This document shows positions 16,818 through 26,550 of a stretch of 64,000 nucleotides of DNA, piece after piece. This DNA comes from CAMFKD01 sp964436955 (lineage in GTDB: Bacteria > Chlamydiota > Chlamydiia > Chlamydiales > JAJFMA01). How positions within the stretch are numbered: position 1 is the stretch's first letter; each line of letters begins with the position of its first letter. The translations under genes were made by a program, and so were the position numbers. The notes under the pieces were generated by a model that saw nothing but the letters and a program-made list of their open reading frames with translations, searched no databases and was not told the DNA's origin. Where the stretch lies: positions 3,116-67,115 of the forward strand of contig CAYTFC010000005.1 of the NCBI GenBank assembly GCA_964436955.1. The letters are read 5' to 3'.

Positions 16818-18773
16818 TTATTTAAACACGCGCTTCTGGAATGCTGCAAACGCTTTTTTGATGAGACTGCCGATGATTCCTTTGGTTGTATCATGGTCGA
16901 TCATACGCGCACGAGCCTCGTTAAAGGCTACGTGTCGAGGACCGTTCTCTGGTTCATTAACCAAAGCAGATGCCCATTCCCTAGCGCTGCCAGAAATAGC
17001 AGGGTCATGCTTTTTGATAATTTCATACAGCGCAGCAGTAGTAGTATTTCCGTGCTGTCCAGCGGGAATACTATCCCAGACTGCCATCTCATTTTTCATT
17101 TGGCTAAAGACGGCAGCATCGAATTGCTTAGTACTCACTCTGTCCTTTCCTAATTGCAGGTTCTTAATCTTTCTTGCGGCCCAGCCCACGCCATATGTGG
17201 TACCGACAGCTGATATGCTTATCCCCAATCCCACAAGTGCAATGGGTAGTAAGTAGCCTCCTGAAGCAACACCACTGACCAATCCAACTCCCGTAACAGC
17301 CGCGCCAGCTAAATGAAGAGCATCTCCAGTACCACGGATGACCTCTCCAGTCTGCTTTTTCTTTAGTTTCTGAGAGAAATAGCTGGAAACTTGGTAATCC
17401 AAGGTAAGGGCGCTGCTCGTCATTACTTGTTGTGCTTTAGCTTGGCGATAAGCCCTTTCAAGTCCTGGCATGGGAACCCCTGGAGAATCCTCAAAGAGCT
17501 CGATTGCAAGGCTCATGCTTTTGGTGATCTCCGCCCTTGCTTCAGCTTTTTGCTTACGAATTAGTTTAATGTCCGCTTTGGTTAGTTTAATACCACCTTC
17601 GGGAAAATCACCTTGAATTAACCTTTTATCTAGACGATCCAGTTCGTCATGAGCTTGCCGCACCCTTACGTTAAGTTGGCTAAGGCTAGTTTCGATTGAC
17701 GTGCCTTTGACTCCAGGTATATCTCTAAGAGCCCTAAATTCCGCCATCTGCGCGCCAGCTTCCACCTGCCCTTGCAGACGGTGGTCCACGAATTTTAGGT
17801 CATCCCTAGCTTGCTTGTGATTTCTTTTCACAGCAACTAGGCTGTCAATGGCTAACCCCGCAGTAATGGGTAAAGCCACAAGTCCTATCACCTGCCCGGC
17901 AACGGGCACGGCTGTTACTGCCGGCGCAACCACGTGGGCAAGTCTACAACCGGCGCCCGCAACCATTAGTCCAGAATGAGCTACCTGTACAGTGGCTATG
18001 GCACCTTTTTGTACGTGCTCAGGAGCGTTATTTAGCTGTATACGCTCTTCTAATTGTGTGATGCCCCTGCTAATCACACTTTCTCGTCTTTCAAGCTTTA
18101 TCATTTCCAGGTCACTGATGCCAGGATCTTTTCTCATTTGGGCAATGACACTTAGCTCTTTTTTACCTAGCTGGATGAGGTTATTGCAACGACGGTCGTC
18201 AACAAGGGCTTTTTTTCCCTTTTTAGCACTATCTATGATGGCATAAGTGTCTAAGATAACATTGGTAAAAGCTACATTGCTACTAGCATCGCGACTGGTG
18301 CTATCGAGACCACCAACTCGATTTCGAGAGATAAAAACCGACATTCTATTCTGAATTTTGATTTTTAACTTACCTAACTTAGATGCAGTCTCGTACTTTT
18401 GTTTTTTGATGGTATTTTTTTTAATTTGAATTTGATTAGCCTTGTCCGCTAGAGTATCTACGTCACCCATTCGCTTATCGATACTGCCGAACCCCTTGAA
18501 GACATGTCTCTCTATGCCCTTTAAATCAGCTGTCATCTTTTTTTGATTGATCTTATTCAGTTTTAAGACTTCTTTCGGAGTTAAATCCACTTCTCTAATG
18601 GATTGTATAGACACCTGGACGGGCTCGGGAATGCCATGCTGATCTACGACAGGCACCGCCTTGCGAGGATCAGCGGGTAAAGACGCTACCTCTGACGAGG
18701 AAGTTTTTGTTTTCTCAGCAGGCCCTATGTTCGGGGTAGTAGGTGATCTAAAATACTCGACACCACCATCCAT
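16818..18773 (-). CDS. Large coiled-coil/hydrophobic hypothetical protein, candidate secreted effector
   Basis: A 651-residue protein without recognised domain. The N-terminal 80 residues are polar and Ser/Pro/Lys-rich without a Sec signal, as seen in type III substrates. Residues 80-290 and 325-470 are charged and helical, likely coiled coil (RRESVISRGITQLEERIQ). Two glycine/alanine-rich hydrophobic hairpins lie near residues 285-320 and 490-540, the second holding LLPIALVGLGISISAVG. Such bilobed hydrophobic regions are typical of chlamydial proteins inserted in host or inclusion membranes. A CesT-like chaperone gene is encoded 1 kb upstream on the same strand. AAGGA precedes the ATG. Effector status is inference. 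Confidence 0.6.
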   Translation of the reverse strand: MDGGVEYFRSPTTPNIGPAEKTKTSSSEVASLPADPRKAVPVVDQHGIPEPVQVSIQSIREVDLTPKEVLKLNKINQKKMTADLKGIERHVFKGFGSIDKRMGDVDTLADKANQIQIKKNTIKKQKYETASKLGKLKIKIQNRMSVFISRNRVGGLDSTSRDASSNVAFTNVILDTYAIIDSAKKGKKALVDDRRCNNLIQLGKKELSVIAQMRKDPGISDLEMIKLERRESVISRGITQLEERIQLNNAPEHVQKGAIATVQVAHSGLMVAGAGCRLAHVVAPAVTAVPVAGQVIGLVALPITAGLAIDSLVAVKRNHKQARDDLKFVDHRLQGQVEAGAQMAEFRALRDIPGVKGTSIETSLSQLNVRVRQAHDELDRLDKRLIQGDFPEGGIKLTKADIKLIRKQKAEARAEITKSMSLAIELFEDSPGVPMPGLERAYRQAKAQQVMTSSALTLDYQVSSYFSQKLKKKQTGEVIRGTGDALHLAGAAVTGVGLVSGVASGGYLLPIALVGLGISISAVGTTYGVGWAARKIKNLQLGKDRVSTKQFDAAVFSQMKNEMAVWDSIPAGQHGNTTTAALYEIIKKHDPAISGSAREWASALVNEPENGPRHVAFNEARARMIDHDTTKGIIGSLIKKAFAAFQKRVFK

Positions 18774-19170
18774 ATTTCCATCCTTCAGACTAAAATAAGT
18801 TCTTCACACATTGAGCAGCTCATCTGACAACGCCTTCTCCCAGGTAACAGACCCAAATCGTGATCTTTCCTGCCTCCTAGCGGGATATCTTCGGTGTCCT
18901 GTTGAAGAATAACTAAATGCTTCTGCACAAACAATCCGCTATACTATTATAAAGCTCCATTAATTTAATAAACTCTTTGCATCATTATTTATTATAACAT
19001 TTAACATTCATAAATTTAAATTAAATTAACACGACAGAAAGGAAGCGGAAAAGATAGAATAAGGATGAAAACACAGGAAGGAGAGGATAAACAGGCGGTG
19101 TTCGCCCTTTTTATACCAAATAAACTGAGTGGACAAGAATGAAACTTGGCCTTCAGAGCATTTTCTCAAA
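18774..19170. other. 397-bp intergenic region, no gene seen
   Basis: This gap lies between two minus-strand genes. The part 18940-19030 is very AT-rich and could hold the promoter for the 651-residue gene, but no clear -35/-10 pair was assigned. A short open frame at 19026-19268 overlaps the end of the neighbouring gene and lacks coding features. No RNA gene or repeat was seen. Confidence 0.45.
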
Positions 19171-19689
19171 CTAAACTTCGATCTCGCCTGAAAGAACTTT
19201 ATCGAAAGAGAGTTCGCCTTTGGACACGCGTTCAATGAAGGGTTGATACAAGTCCACCATCGACCCAACTAAACCCAAACTAGCGACAAACTGACGTGGA
19301 TCTACCTGGCCACCTGGACAGGGTAGTCCATATAAAAAGTACGTAGAAGCCAACGGCTCACTCATCAGAAAGCCGGGCATATCCGCTACATGATTAATAA
19401 AACACACCATTCTCGCAGTGTCCGCCACAAATTCTGGCTTTACCTCAATAGGCATCACTCCTAAGAATTTAACGATATGGACCAAATCCGCAGCCTCGAC
19501 CTCAGAAATACCCTCATCCGGATCCTCCTTATCCACCATGACAATGATGCGTCTTGGACGCTCTAGTTCGTCCATTCCTATAGGAATATCGAGCTGCTCC
19601 ACAGCAGCCAGATCTGAAGAAGGTAGCACGAAGGATTCTATATCCAACGAAGCAAGGTATTCCTTTAACGCGTTAATTTCGGTTTTCAT
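19171..19689 (-). CDS. Hypothetical acidic protein next to CesT-like chaperone
   Basis: A 172-residue acidic, soluble protein, not recognised. It contains many hydrophobic-acidic alternations (RRIIVMVDKEDPDEGISEVE) and LPCPGGQVDPRQFVASLGLVGSMVDLYQP. The fold may resemble small chaperone-like or YbjN-like proteins, but I see no decisive motif. An AAGGG box lies 6 bases before the ATG. It follows the CesT-like gene by 13 bases, so the two are an operon and could act together in secretion. Confidence 0.55.
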   Translation of the reverse strand: MKTEINALKEYLASLDIESFVLPSSDLAAVEQLDIPIGMDELERPRRIIVMVDKEDPDEGISEVEAADLVHIVKFLGVMPIEVKPEFVADTARMVCFINHVADMPGFLMSEPLASTYFLYGLPCPGGQVDPRQFVASLGLVGSMVDLYQPFIERVSKGELSFDKVLSGEIEV

Positions 19690-19702
19690 GCTCTACCCTT
19701 CT

Positions 19703-20155
19703 TTAAAGTTTTATCCACCCTTCAGGCCCATGCCCCTCTTTGGGACGCTTAGACGCTGTGCTGCCACTCATAAGCTTTTGAAGCTCTTTTTTCCAATAGC
19801 TTATTTGATTCACAAATAGCTGTAAAGTTGCCATATAAGTTACAAAATCAGTGTGATCGAAGAAGAGCTCCTTAAAGAGAATCACTTGTGTACCATGACT
19901 ATCTAATCCAAAGTTCATTCCCTGTGTGCGCTTCCCATAAAGATTCGCTTGGAGAATCGCTTTGAAAATGGCTTCATTTTCCAAGTTACCCAGTTGTATG
20001 ACTTCGGAATAGAAAAAAAAATTTTTAGAATCCCCCATTTCCACATTAACAATGTGCTCTTCATTAATGATGAGGTGACATTGTCCCTTGTCATTTAAGC
20101 GTAGGGGAATGCCCACCGCGCGAGAATGTTGTTCTAACAGCTCACTAAGGTTCAA
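19703..20155 (-). CDS. CesT/Tir-type type III secretion chaperone (Slc1-like)
   Basis: A 150-residue protein whose N-terminus (MNLSELLEQHSRAVGIPLRLNDKG), central beta strands (CHLIINEEHIVNVEM) and C-terminal helix match class I type III chaperones of the CesT family, which dimerise and hold effectors unfolded before export. Chlamydia Slc1 is the closest type I can name from memory. The start is a TTG at 20155 with AGGAG 9 bases upstream. It is the first gene of a pair with the acidic 172-residue protein. No secretion apparatus gene is in the window. Confidence 0.7.
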   Translation of the reverse strand: MNLSELLEQHSRAVGIPLRLNDKGQCHLIINEEHIVNVEMGDSKNFFFYSEVIQLGNLENEAIFKAILQANLYGKRTQGMNFGLDSHGTQVILFKELFFDHTDFVTYMATLQLFVNQISYWKKELQKLMSGSTASKRPKEGHGPEGWIKL

Positions 20156-20390
20156 AAGACGCTGCTCCTAGGTTTAGGTCATCTCAAGCTGTCACCCATT
20201 ATACCGCAACATATTCGAACTTTGAATTTATAGCTTTGAGAAAACCGATGTTGAAAAAAGCCGTTCTACAAAGTCCCTACTTCGTCCGATTGAAGCTCAT
20301 AACACAATGACATACGTTCCTGATAGCGCCATATCTAGGATGAATTCAGTATGGGCGGCAGTGAACTCTTATCTCCAAGGGGACAAAGAC

Positions 20391-20442
20391 GTTATACCAC
20401 GTGCGGCTTGAAATGGTGAATTTGGACCGTGCGTGGTATAAC
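20391..20442 (-). terminator. Stem-loop downstream of aroK
   Basis: GTTATACCACGTGCGG at 20391-20406 pairs with CCGTGCGTGGTATAAC at 20427-20442, with a two-base internal mismatch and a 20-base loop. It lies 10 bases past the aroK stop on the minus strand. There is no U-run after it, so rho-independent action is doubtful; it may be a processing or stability hairpin. Confidence 0.35.
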
Positions 20443-20452
20443 AAACAGTAGC

Positions 20453-20986
20453 TCATGCGCGTGCCGAGAAACAGACTTGTTCTGCTACCGCCTGAATAGA
20501 CATGCCTTGCGTATCCACTACGGTATCCGCAACGCGCTCATAAACTTGAATGCGCGCTTCGTACAACTTTTCAAATGAACCTTCTGGATCCGCTGGATCC
20601 AAGATGGCTGGTAATGGTTTATTGGAAAGTAAACGCTCTTTAAGAGTTTGACTATCTGTTTTAAGATAAACTAAAATACCGTTTTTCTTCAGTTCTAGAT
20701 AGTTATAATAATCCACAACTGACCCACCGCCGGTCGCAATAACTCCCTGCTTTATAAGTCGTAATTTGCGAACCGCATCACGCTCTAATGCCCTAAAAAA
20801 ATCTTCGCCATGCAAATGGAATATCTCTGCATTTGTGAGTTTTTTCGTTCGCCCCAAGATTGGATTGAAGTAGAGATCCTCGATCACAATATCGATGTCG
20901 ATAAAAGTCTTGTGAAGCTGCTTTGCGACAATACGCCCGATAGTAGACTTTCCACAAGCTTTGAAACCAAAAAGAACAATATTCAT
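20453..20986 (-). CDS. aroK: Shikimate kinase
   Basis: A 177-residue P-loop kinase that phosphorylates shikimate at the 3-hydroxyl. Walker A is GFKACGKST, followed by FIDIDIVIED with the magnesium/substrate Asp residues, and IATGGGSVVDYYNY with the shikimate-binding glycines. It lies 6 bases downstream of aroDE on the same strand, forming a shikimate operon as in Chlamydia. The other pathway genes (aroA, aroB, aroC) are not in the window. Confidence 0.9.
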   Translation of the reverse strand: MNIVLFGFKACGKSTIGRIVAKQLHKTFIDIDIVIEDLYFNPILGRTKKLTNAEIFHLHGEDFFRALERDAVRKLRLIKQGVIATGGGSVVDYYNYLELKKNGILVYLKTDSQTLKERLLSNKPLPAILDPADPEGSFEKLYEARIQVYERVADTVVDTQGMSIQAVAEQVCFSARA

Positions 20987-20992
20987 AGGTGA

Positions 20993-22501
20993 TCACACAC
21001 GATAAACTTTAGAAGCCGAATTAACGATCTCTGGAAGACGATCTATGTTAACCAAGCCTTTTAGCCATAGAGACAACTGCATCTCTGCCTGGCGTACCCA
21101 CATCTCAGCACCCGTGACAACTACGCACCCTTTTTGCTGTGCTTCCAGCAACAAGCGAGTCATTATTGGCGTGGCAATGACATCAAAGACAAGCGTGTTA
21201 CTCTGTAAATCATTCGGATTTACCAAAGTTGCATTGCCATTTGGAGCCATTCCGACCGAGGTCGCTTGAATGACAACGTCTGGACCACTCTGTAAGATGT
21301 CGGGTAGGCTTTCAAAGGGCTTAGCATACACTCCTAAGCGAATAGCCAACGCTTCCGCCCGTTCAAGGGATCGGTTTACCACCAAAACATCAGCCCCGCG
21401 CTGCTTTGCTTCATAAACAATTGCTTTAGCCGCTCCGCCAGCACCGATTACTATTACACGCTTGCCGTTAATACCACCTGATAACTTTGCTTCAATGGCA
21501 TCAATGGCTCCAACGCCGTCAAAATTGTACCCTACAAGACCCCGCTCATCTCGCACAACCGTGTTCACGGCACCAGCGGCAGCAGCAGCAGGATCAACAA
21601 CGTCCAGCAAGGGAATAATAGCCTCTTTGAGCGGCATCGTCACGCTAAATCCGTGCCATTTCAACTCGTTAACTCTCTCTAGAAACGAGGCCAACTCAGA
21701 GGGATTGACCCGTGCTTTTACATAGACAGCCTGAGCCCCTAGTGCTTTGAATACAGCATTATGCACGATGTAGCCCTTGCTGGTATCAACGGGATTACCA
21801 ATGAGGGCCATGATACGCGAATCTTCATTTAAACGCTGAATTCCATAGATATCCCTTAAATCTACAGCCGGGACTTGACCCGGAGCCACTGCTAATGAAT
21901 CGTTTAGACTAGCATAGGTAAAGGGACTGCCAACCGTAGGGGCTAATATTCGTGTGATAGAGCCAACTGCACCCATGCAAATGCCGCAAAGTAACCTCCC
22001 ATTTCGGTTGATCGTGCGCATGAATTCCAATATGTGCAAAGAATCTTCAATAGAGTGGGCTGTGGTCACTATTTTGTAATAATGACCAGGAAGTTGTTGC
22101 ATCGCATGTAAAGTGTCGATTAAGTTGACGTCGGAACCATGTATATCATGATATGAGATAACAAAGTGGGTATTGGGAAGGAGTTTTTTAAGCTCTAAGA
22201 CATCGCTGCGAGGGGTTCCTACTTCGATATCTATCAATTCTGGATGCAGAACACTTAAGTGTTTTAAATAGGTATAGCGTCCCACCACATCATCAGAGAA
22301 GGCACCGCCCTGCCTTTGACTTTTAAGGGTAAGCATAACTGGCAACGAGCATTGTCTCTTAAGAAGCACCAAATCACTTACAGGAATGGAATCGAATAGG
22401 TCGACACGCAGCTCAAGCACATTGGCATAGGCTGCGGCTTGTGTCATTTGTTCTCTCACAGACGCGAGGTCCGGACCAGGAATGGAAACGCATAGCAACA
22501 T
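20993..22501 (-). CDS. aroDE: Fused 3-dehydroquinate dehydratase / shikimate dehydrogenase (AroDE)
   Basis: A 502-residue bifunctional enzyme for steps 3 and 4 of the shikimate pathway. Residues 1-220 are a type I dehydroquinase with the catalytic His (FVISYHD) and the Schiff-base Lys (YYKIVTTA). From about 230 an AroE domain follows, with a substrate loop ALIGNPVDTSKGYIVHN, MPLKEAI (catalytic Lys), FDGVGA, and the nucleotide fold VIVIGAGGAAKAIVYEA. The same fusion is found in Chlamydia and plants. The Ser-x-Ser substrate motif is altered (DTSKG), as in plant-like forms. It starts a two-gene operon with aroK. Confidence 0.93.
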   Translation of the reverse strand: MLLCVSIPGPDLASVREQMTQAAAYANVLELRVDLFDSIPVSDLVLLKRQCSLPVMLTLKSQRQGGAFSDDVVGRYTYLKHLSVLHPELIDIEVGTPRSDVLELKKLLPNTHFVISYHDIHGSDVNLIDTLHAMQQLPGHYYKIVTTAHSIEDSLHILEFMRTINRNGRLLCGICMGAVGSITRILAPTVGSPFTYASLNDSLAVAPGQVPAVDLRDIYGIQRLNEDSRIMALIGNPVDTSKGYIVHNAVFKALGAQAVYVKARVNPSELASFLERVNELKWHGFSVTMPLKEAIIPLLDVVDPAAAAAGAVNTVVRDERGLVGYNFDGVGAIDAIEAKLSGGINGKRVIVIGAGGAAKAIVYEAKQRGADVLVVNRSLERAEALAIRLGVYAKPFESLPDILQSGPDVVIQATSVGMAPNGNATLVNPNDLQSNTLVFDVIATPIMTRLLLEAQQKGCVVVTGAEMWVRQAEMQLSLWLKGLVNIDRLPEIVNSASKVYRV

Positions 22502-22551
22502 GTTGAGATCATCAAACAGTGTTAGGATAAAGCAATATTCAGTGTTTTAAG

Positions 22552-23154
22552 CTATTTGGCTGTGGCGGAGCCTAAATTAAATGAACTAATAAAGTGATCG
22601 TACTCACTCTGGTCGTAATGGTCCTTGTTGGCCACATACATCAGGAGGTAAAGCGTAGGACCTACAGCAAAAGCCTTACCCTTAATGAGCGCCTTTGGAT
22701 TCTCGATGGTAACATCCATATCATCATGTCCCAAAAACGTACCATTTTTAGAGGCAACAAGCTTGTTATCGGGATGAGCGGCGACCATTTCGTCTTTTAC
22801 ATTCTCTAAAAGGCTTGCAGTTGGTTGAGTGCTGTCTTGGTCGGAGGTGATCATGCTAATGATGAAAACAGTTCCATCATTTTTCTCAGCTGCGTACATG
22901 TCATATTTACGTTCTTCACCGGTGGTTTCATCCTTACGATGGTTTTCTGCGCGCTGTGGTAGCACCGGCAAGTTGACGGAAAAACTACCATCCTCAGCTG
23001 CGAAGCGTCTCCATTCCCCATATGTATCTGTGGGGAGGGGATTGTTCGCCAAATCTCCAGGCAGCATTTTATAAGAATGCTCGTAATTGGTAACAATTAG
23101 ATAGCCAGCTACAGCAAGCATAACGAATAGAATGACAACTAGCGCCCGAGTCAT
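22552..23154 (-). CDS. Single-span protein with PsbP/DUF1795-like domain, unknown function
   Basis: About 200 residues: one N-terminal hydrophobic segment (LVVILFVMLAVAGYLIV), then a soluble domain whose opening DGSFSVNLPVLPQ recalls a common exported beta-sheet domain (F-x-V-x-x-P-x-x-P). The rest alternates short strands with a helix (SEYDHFISSFNL) at the C-terminus. The ATG at 23154 directly precedes the membrane segment; the frame stays open back to 23280 but that part has no coding character and overlaps a family-B repeat. Function unknown; presumably faces the periplasm. Confidence 0.65.
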   Translation of the reverse strand: MTRALVVILFVMLAVAGYLIVTNYEHSYKMLPGDLANNPLPTDTYGEWRRFAAEDGSFSVNLPVLPQRAENHRKDETTGEERKYDMYAAEKNDGTVFIISMITSDQDSTQPTASLLENVKDEMVAAHPDNKLVASKNGTFLGHDDMDVTIENPKALIKGKAFAVGPTLYLLMYVANKDHYDQSEYDHFISSFNLGSATAK

Positions 23155-23257
23155 GGAGTATCCCTTTGTACAACATTGCTCGTGATCACCATATGAAATA
23201 TGGACAATTTGCGATATAAAAAAAGGTTTTAATATGATGTTTTTTTTCCCAAGCCTC

Positions 23258-23312
23258 CGATCCCCACCACGCATCACCATAACATGCTAACTCGTGCCCT
23301 TGCCCGGCTCAT
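23258..23312. repeat. Family-B repeat, partial copy
   Basis: Carries the left arm of the element found complete at 26551-26761: CGATCCCCACCACGC, then CACCATAACATGCTAACTCG and TGCCCTTGCCCGGCTC. The right arm is missing. It lies in the divergent region between the 200-residue gene and oppA. Confidence 0.75.
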
Positions 23313-23429
23313 ACGCGTTAAGCTAATTCTGACTTTTTTGAAGTCTATTGGGCTAACTTTTTCCAGTTTGGAGACAAGCCTAGCGACTCCGATATTGACT
23401 TTTGTCCCCAAGACTTGTTTACTACCTGC

Positions 23430-24932
23430 ATGTCTCGCATACTGCATGTCTTACTTTTGATCTGCTTATTCGGATGCTCCAAGCAGGATACTTCCTCCAG
23501 CAAAGTATTACGCGTTGCTGCCGATGTAGCCCCCAGCTCTTTAGATCCCCGATCCGCGCGTATTCTTGCAGATGCTACAGTCCTTAATATGCTCTATGAA
23601 GGCCTCATGCGCGTCACCCCCGACGGACAAGTAGTACCAGGCATCGCTGAATCTGTGTCCATTTCGGAAGATCGCCTTACCTATACCTTTCATTTACGAC
23701 AGGCTCTATGGTCGGATGGCTCTCCTGTTACTGCACAGGACTTCGCTGCAAGCTGGCTCTATCAACTCTCTCCCGCCGCCCCAGCACCAAACGCCAACAT
23801 GCTCTACGTAATCAAACATGCTCAAAACGCTAAGACCGGAACACAACCCCTGTCATCAGTCGGTATCGAAGCAAAGGATGCCTCTACTCTCATCGTTTCA
23901 CTTGAGCAACCTACTCCCTACTTCTTGGATCTCACCGCTTTTTACGCCTACTTTCCATTCAAAGAAAATGCCTTTAACGGACCTTTTACACTCAAACACT
24001 ACTCACCAAATAGCGGACTAGAAGCCTCTAAGAATTATCTCTACTGGGATGCCGATGCCATTCGTCTCGACGGAGTGAACATCATTCTATTGGATGACAG
24101 CACCGCCTTATCTCTATTCGAAGCCAAAGGACTAGATTGGGTCGGCTCTCCATTATCAACCCTGCCAGCCGAATCACTAGATAGTCTTCCTTTTATACAA
24201 AGTTCGCCGGCGGCAGCTACGCACCTGTTTCGCATTAATGTGAACAACGCCCCTTTGGACAATCCCAAACTGCGGCGTGCTCTAGCACTAGCAATTAATC
24301 GGCGTGAGTTAGTTGAACACGTCATTAAAGGAAACCAATCGCCGGCAATGGGAATTATTCCCAAAGGCCATCGCTGGCCAATATCGGCCCATTTTCTCGA
24401 TCATGATGCTATCGAGGCTAAAAAGCTATTTATCGAAGCCACCACAAATAGTGCCTTACCTACCCTTACCTTCATGTATAAGCCCAATGAGCGCGAACAT
24501 AAGATTGCTCAAGTTCTTCAACAGCAATGGCACCAAAACCTTGGTATATGGGTAGAATTGCAAGCCGTAGAGACAAAACTACTTTTGGAGCGTCTTAGAA
24601 GTGGAAACTACTCACTTGCGAACGGCTCATGGTTTGCGGATTTCAATGATCCGATTAATTTCCTATCTGTTTTCGAATCCTTAGATAACGGCACCAATAA
24701 TACAGGATGGGATAGTCCCACGTTTAAAAAACTACTCGCTGATTCAGCAACTGCATTTTCTGAGGAAAAGCGACGTCGCCTTCTCATACAAGCTGAAGAG
24801 TTGTTGATGGCTGAAATGCCTATTGTTCCCATTTTCTACTACAACCTTAACTACGTCAAAGCGCCGAATGTTCACGGAGTGGGTATCACTCCCCTAGGAA
24901 TTCAAGTTTTTCGTGATGGATGGATCGACTGA
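23430..24932 (+). CDS. oppA: Oligopeptide-binding lipoprotein OppA, first copy
   Basis: A 500-residue solute-binding protein of the SBP_bac_5 family. A lipoprotein signal ends in LICLFGC. The family segments are present: MLYEGLMRVTPDG, LTYTFHLRQALWSDGSPVTAQDF and NPKLRRALALAINRRELVEHV. It captures peptides at the outer face of the inner membrane for OppBCDF. The ATG at 23430 starts directly at the signal peptide; a TTG at 23415 is an alternative. It opens the opp operon; 22 bases separate it from a second oppA. Confidence 0.88.
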   Translation: MSRILHVLLLICLFGCSKQDTSSSKVLRVAADVAPSSLDPRSARILADATVLNMLYEGLMRVTPDGQVVPGIAESVSISEDRLTYTFHLRQALWSDGSPVTAQDFAASWLYQLSPAAPAPNANMLYVIKHAQNAKTGTQPLSSVGIEAKDASTLIVSLEQPTPYFLDLTAFYAYFPFKENAFNGPFTLKHYSPNSGLEASKNYLYWDADAIRLDGVNIILLDDSTALSLFEAKGLDWVGSPLSTLPAESLDSLPFIQSSPAAATHLFRINVNNAPLDNPKLRRALALAINRRELVEHVIKGNQSPAMGIIPKGHRWPISAHFLDHDAIEAKKLFIEATTNSALPTLTFMYKPNEREHKIAQVLQQQWHQNLGIWVELQAVETKLLLERLRSGNYSLANGSWFADFNDPINFLSVFESLDNGTNNTGWDSPTFKKLLADSATAFSEEKRRRLLIQAEELLMAEMPIVPIFYYNLNYVKAPNVHGVGITPLGIQVFRDGWID

Positions 24933-24954
24933 CACATCCTTAAAGGAGAGAACT

Positions 24955-26550
24955 GTGAAATACTATTTCATGCCTATTACCCTGCTAACAATCCTCTGTT
25001 TGTTAGGCTGTCAGGCGCGCGATTTATCTCCAGAACAACGCATGAAGGAACAACATCTGGTCTTGAATATTTTTACAGAACCCCCTTCGCTCGATCCAGG
25101 AAAAACCACAGATGCATCATCCATTACAATTCTAATTATGCTCTACGAACCTTTGATGCGTCGCAGCCCCCAAGATGTGCCTGAGCCCGGCGTCGCGAAA
25201 AGCTATGAAGTGAGTGAGGATGGCAAAACATATACCTTTCATCTTCGTGAATCCAAATGGTCCAACGGCGATCCTGTAACCGCCCATGATTTCGAATATG
25301 CCTGGAAGCGAGTGCTCAACTCAAAATTTCCGGGTGACTTAGCTTATGAACTCTACGTTCTCGTAGGCGCGCAAGAAGCCAAAGAGGGTAAGACCTCCAT
25401 GGATAATGTGGGCGTCAAAGCGATGGATGATTTGACCCTGGTTGTAAATTTGGTTAATCCAACCCCATACTTTCTCGAACTCTTGCAAATCCCCTGTTTT
25501 TTACCCCTGCACCGAGCCTCCGTGGTAGACAATCCCGATTGGGCTATGGAGGCAGGTCCAAACTACATTGGAAACGGACCCTTTAAAATGGAAAGCTGGA
25601 CGCATCACAACGAACTAATCGTGGTAAAAAACCCACTTTACTGGGATGCCAGTGCGGTGAAACTCGCCAAGATCGAACTATTGATGGTCGAGGACAGTAA
25701 TACAGAGTTGGCGCTCTTCGAAGATAAAGCCATCGATTGGGCTGGGAAACCTGTTTCGATGGGACTTCCGACCGATTCTATGCCCGCCTTACTTGCCGAG
25801 GGAAAAGTAGAGTTTCATCCAGTAGCCGGAACATATTATTACTTTCTAAACACACTGAAGCCCCCTTTTACTAACGTCAATATTCGGCGTGCATTTGCCT
25901 ATGCTTTGGATAGAAAATCAATCGCGACGAATATAGGTCAGAGTGGCGAAGAGCCGGCCACCTGTATTGTGCCACCACCGCTAACGTTACAAGATCAGGA
26001 ATGCTTCGAGGACGATAATGTCGAAGAAGCGAGACGTCTTTTTAAGCTAGGGTTAAAAGAATTGGGCATGACCAAACAACAACTTCCCCCTATTTATCTT
26101 AGCTATAACACCGGTGAAGGACATCATAAAATTGCGCAGGCCGTTCAACAGCAATGGAATAATGCCTTTGGAATCAGTGTCACTCTAAAAAATCTCGAAT
26201 GGAAGGTCTATCTGGACAAAATGGAACGCGGAGACTTCACAATAGGACGTATGTCGTGGTTGGCTAGCTATAACGATGCCTATACTTTTCTGGATATGTT
26301 TAAACATAGCAACGGGTACATCCGTTGGTCTGATCCCGAATACAACGAATTGCTGAACCAGGCGCTTAAAGAAACGGATAGCTCTAAGCGGCGAGACTTA
26401 CTAAAGGAAGCTGAACGCATCTTGATAGATCAGATGCCTGCAATTCCCGTCTATTTCCTAACAAATTCTTTCATGAAAAACCCCCGTTTGCAAGGTGCGT
26501 ATATTTCTCCCATCGGTGAAGTGGATTTTAAACGCGCCTATTTTGAATAG
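24955..26550 (+). CDS. oppA: Oligopeptide-binding lipoprotein OppA, second copy
   Basis: A 532-residue paralogue of the preceding OppA. The signal peptide ends LCLLGC. LMRRSPQDVPEPGVAKSYEV, TFHLRESKWSNGDPVTAHDF and IRRAFAYALDRKSI are family segments. The start is the GTG at 24955, with AAAGGAGAG upstream; the frame runs further upstream into the end of the first oppA. Two different binding proteins with one permease suggests broadened peptide range, as in Chlamydia where several OppA copies occur. A 211-bp repeat element begins directly at the stop codon. Confidence 0.93.
   Translation: MKYYFMPITLLTILCLLGCQARDLSPEQRMKEQHLVLNIFTEPPSLDPGKTTDASSITILIMLYEPLMRRSPQDVPEPGVAKSYEVSEDGKTYTFHLRESKWSNGDPVTAHDFEYAWKRVLNSKFPGDLAYELYVLVGAQEAKEGKTSMDNVGVKAMDDLTLVVNLVNPTPYFLELLQIPCFLPLHRASVVDNPDWAMEAGPNYIGNGPFKMESWTHHNELIVVKNPLYWDASAVKLAKIELLMVEDSNTELALFEDKAIDWAGKPVSMGLPTDSMPALLAEGKVEFHPVAGTYYYFLNTLKPPFTNVNIRRAFAYALDRKSIATNIGQSGEEPATCIVPPPLTLQDQECFEDDNVEEARRLFKLGLKELGMTKQQLPPIYLSYNTGEGHHKIAQAVQQQWNNAFGISVTLKNLEWKVYLDKMERGDFTIGRMSWLASYNDAYTFLDMFKHSNGYIRWSDPEYNELLNQALKETDSSKRRDLLKEAERILIDQMPAIPVYFLTNSFMKNPRLQGAYISPIGEVDFKRAYFE

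Noticed and set aside
19026..19268. 80-codon reverse frame
   Set aside because: Overlaps the end of the 172-residue gene in another frame and lies in an AT-rich gap; no supporting signal.
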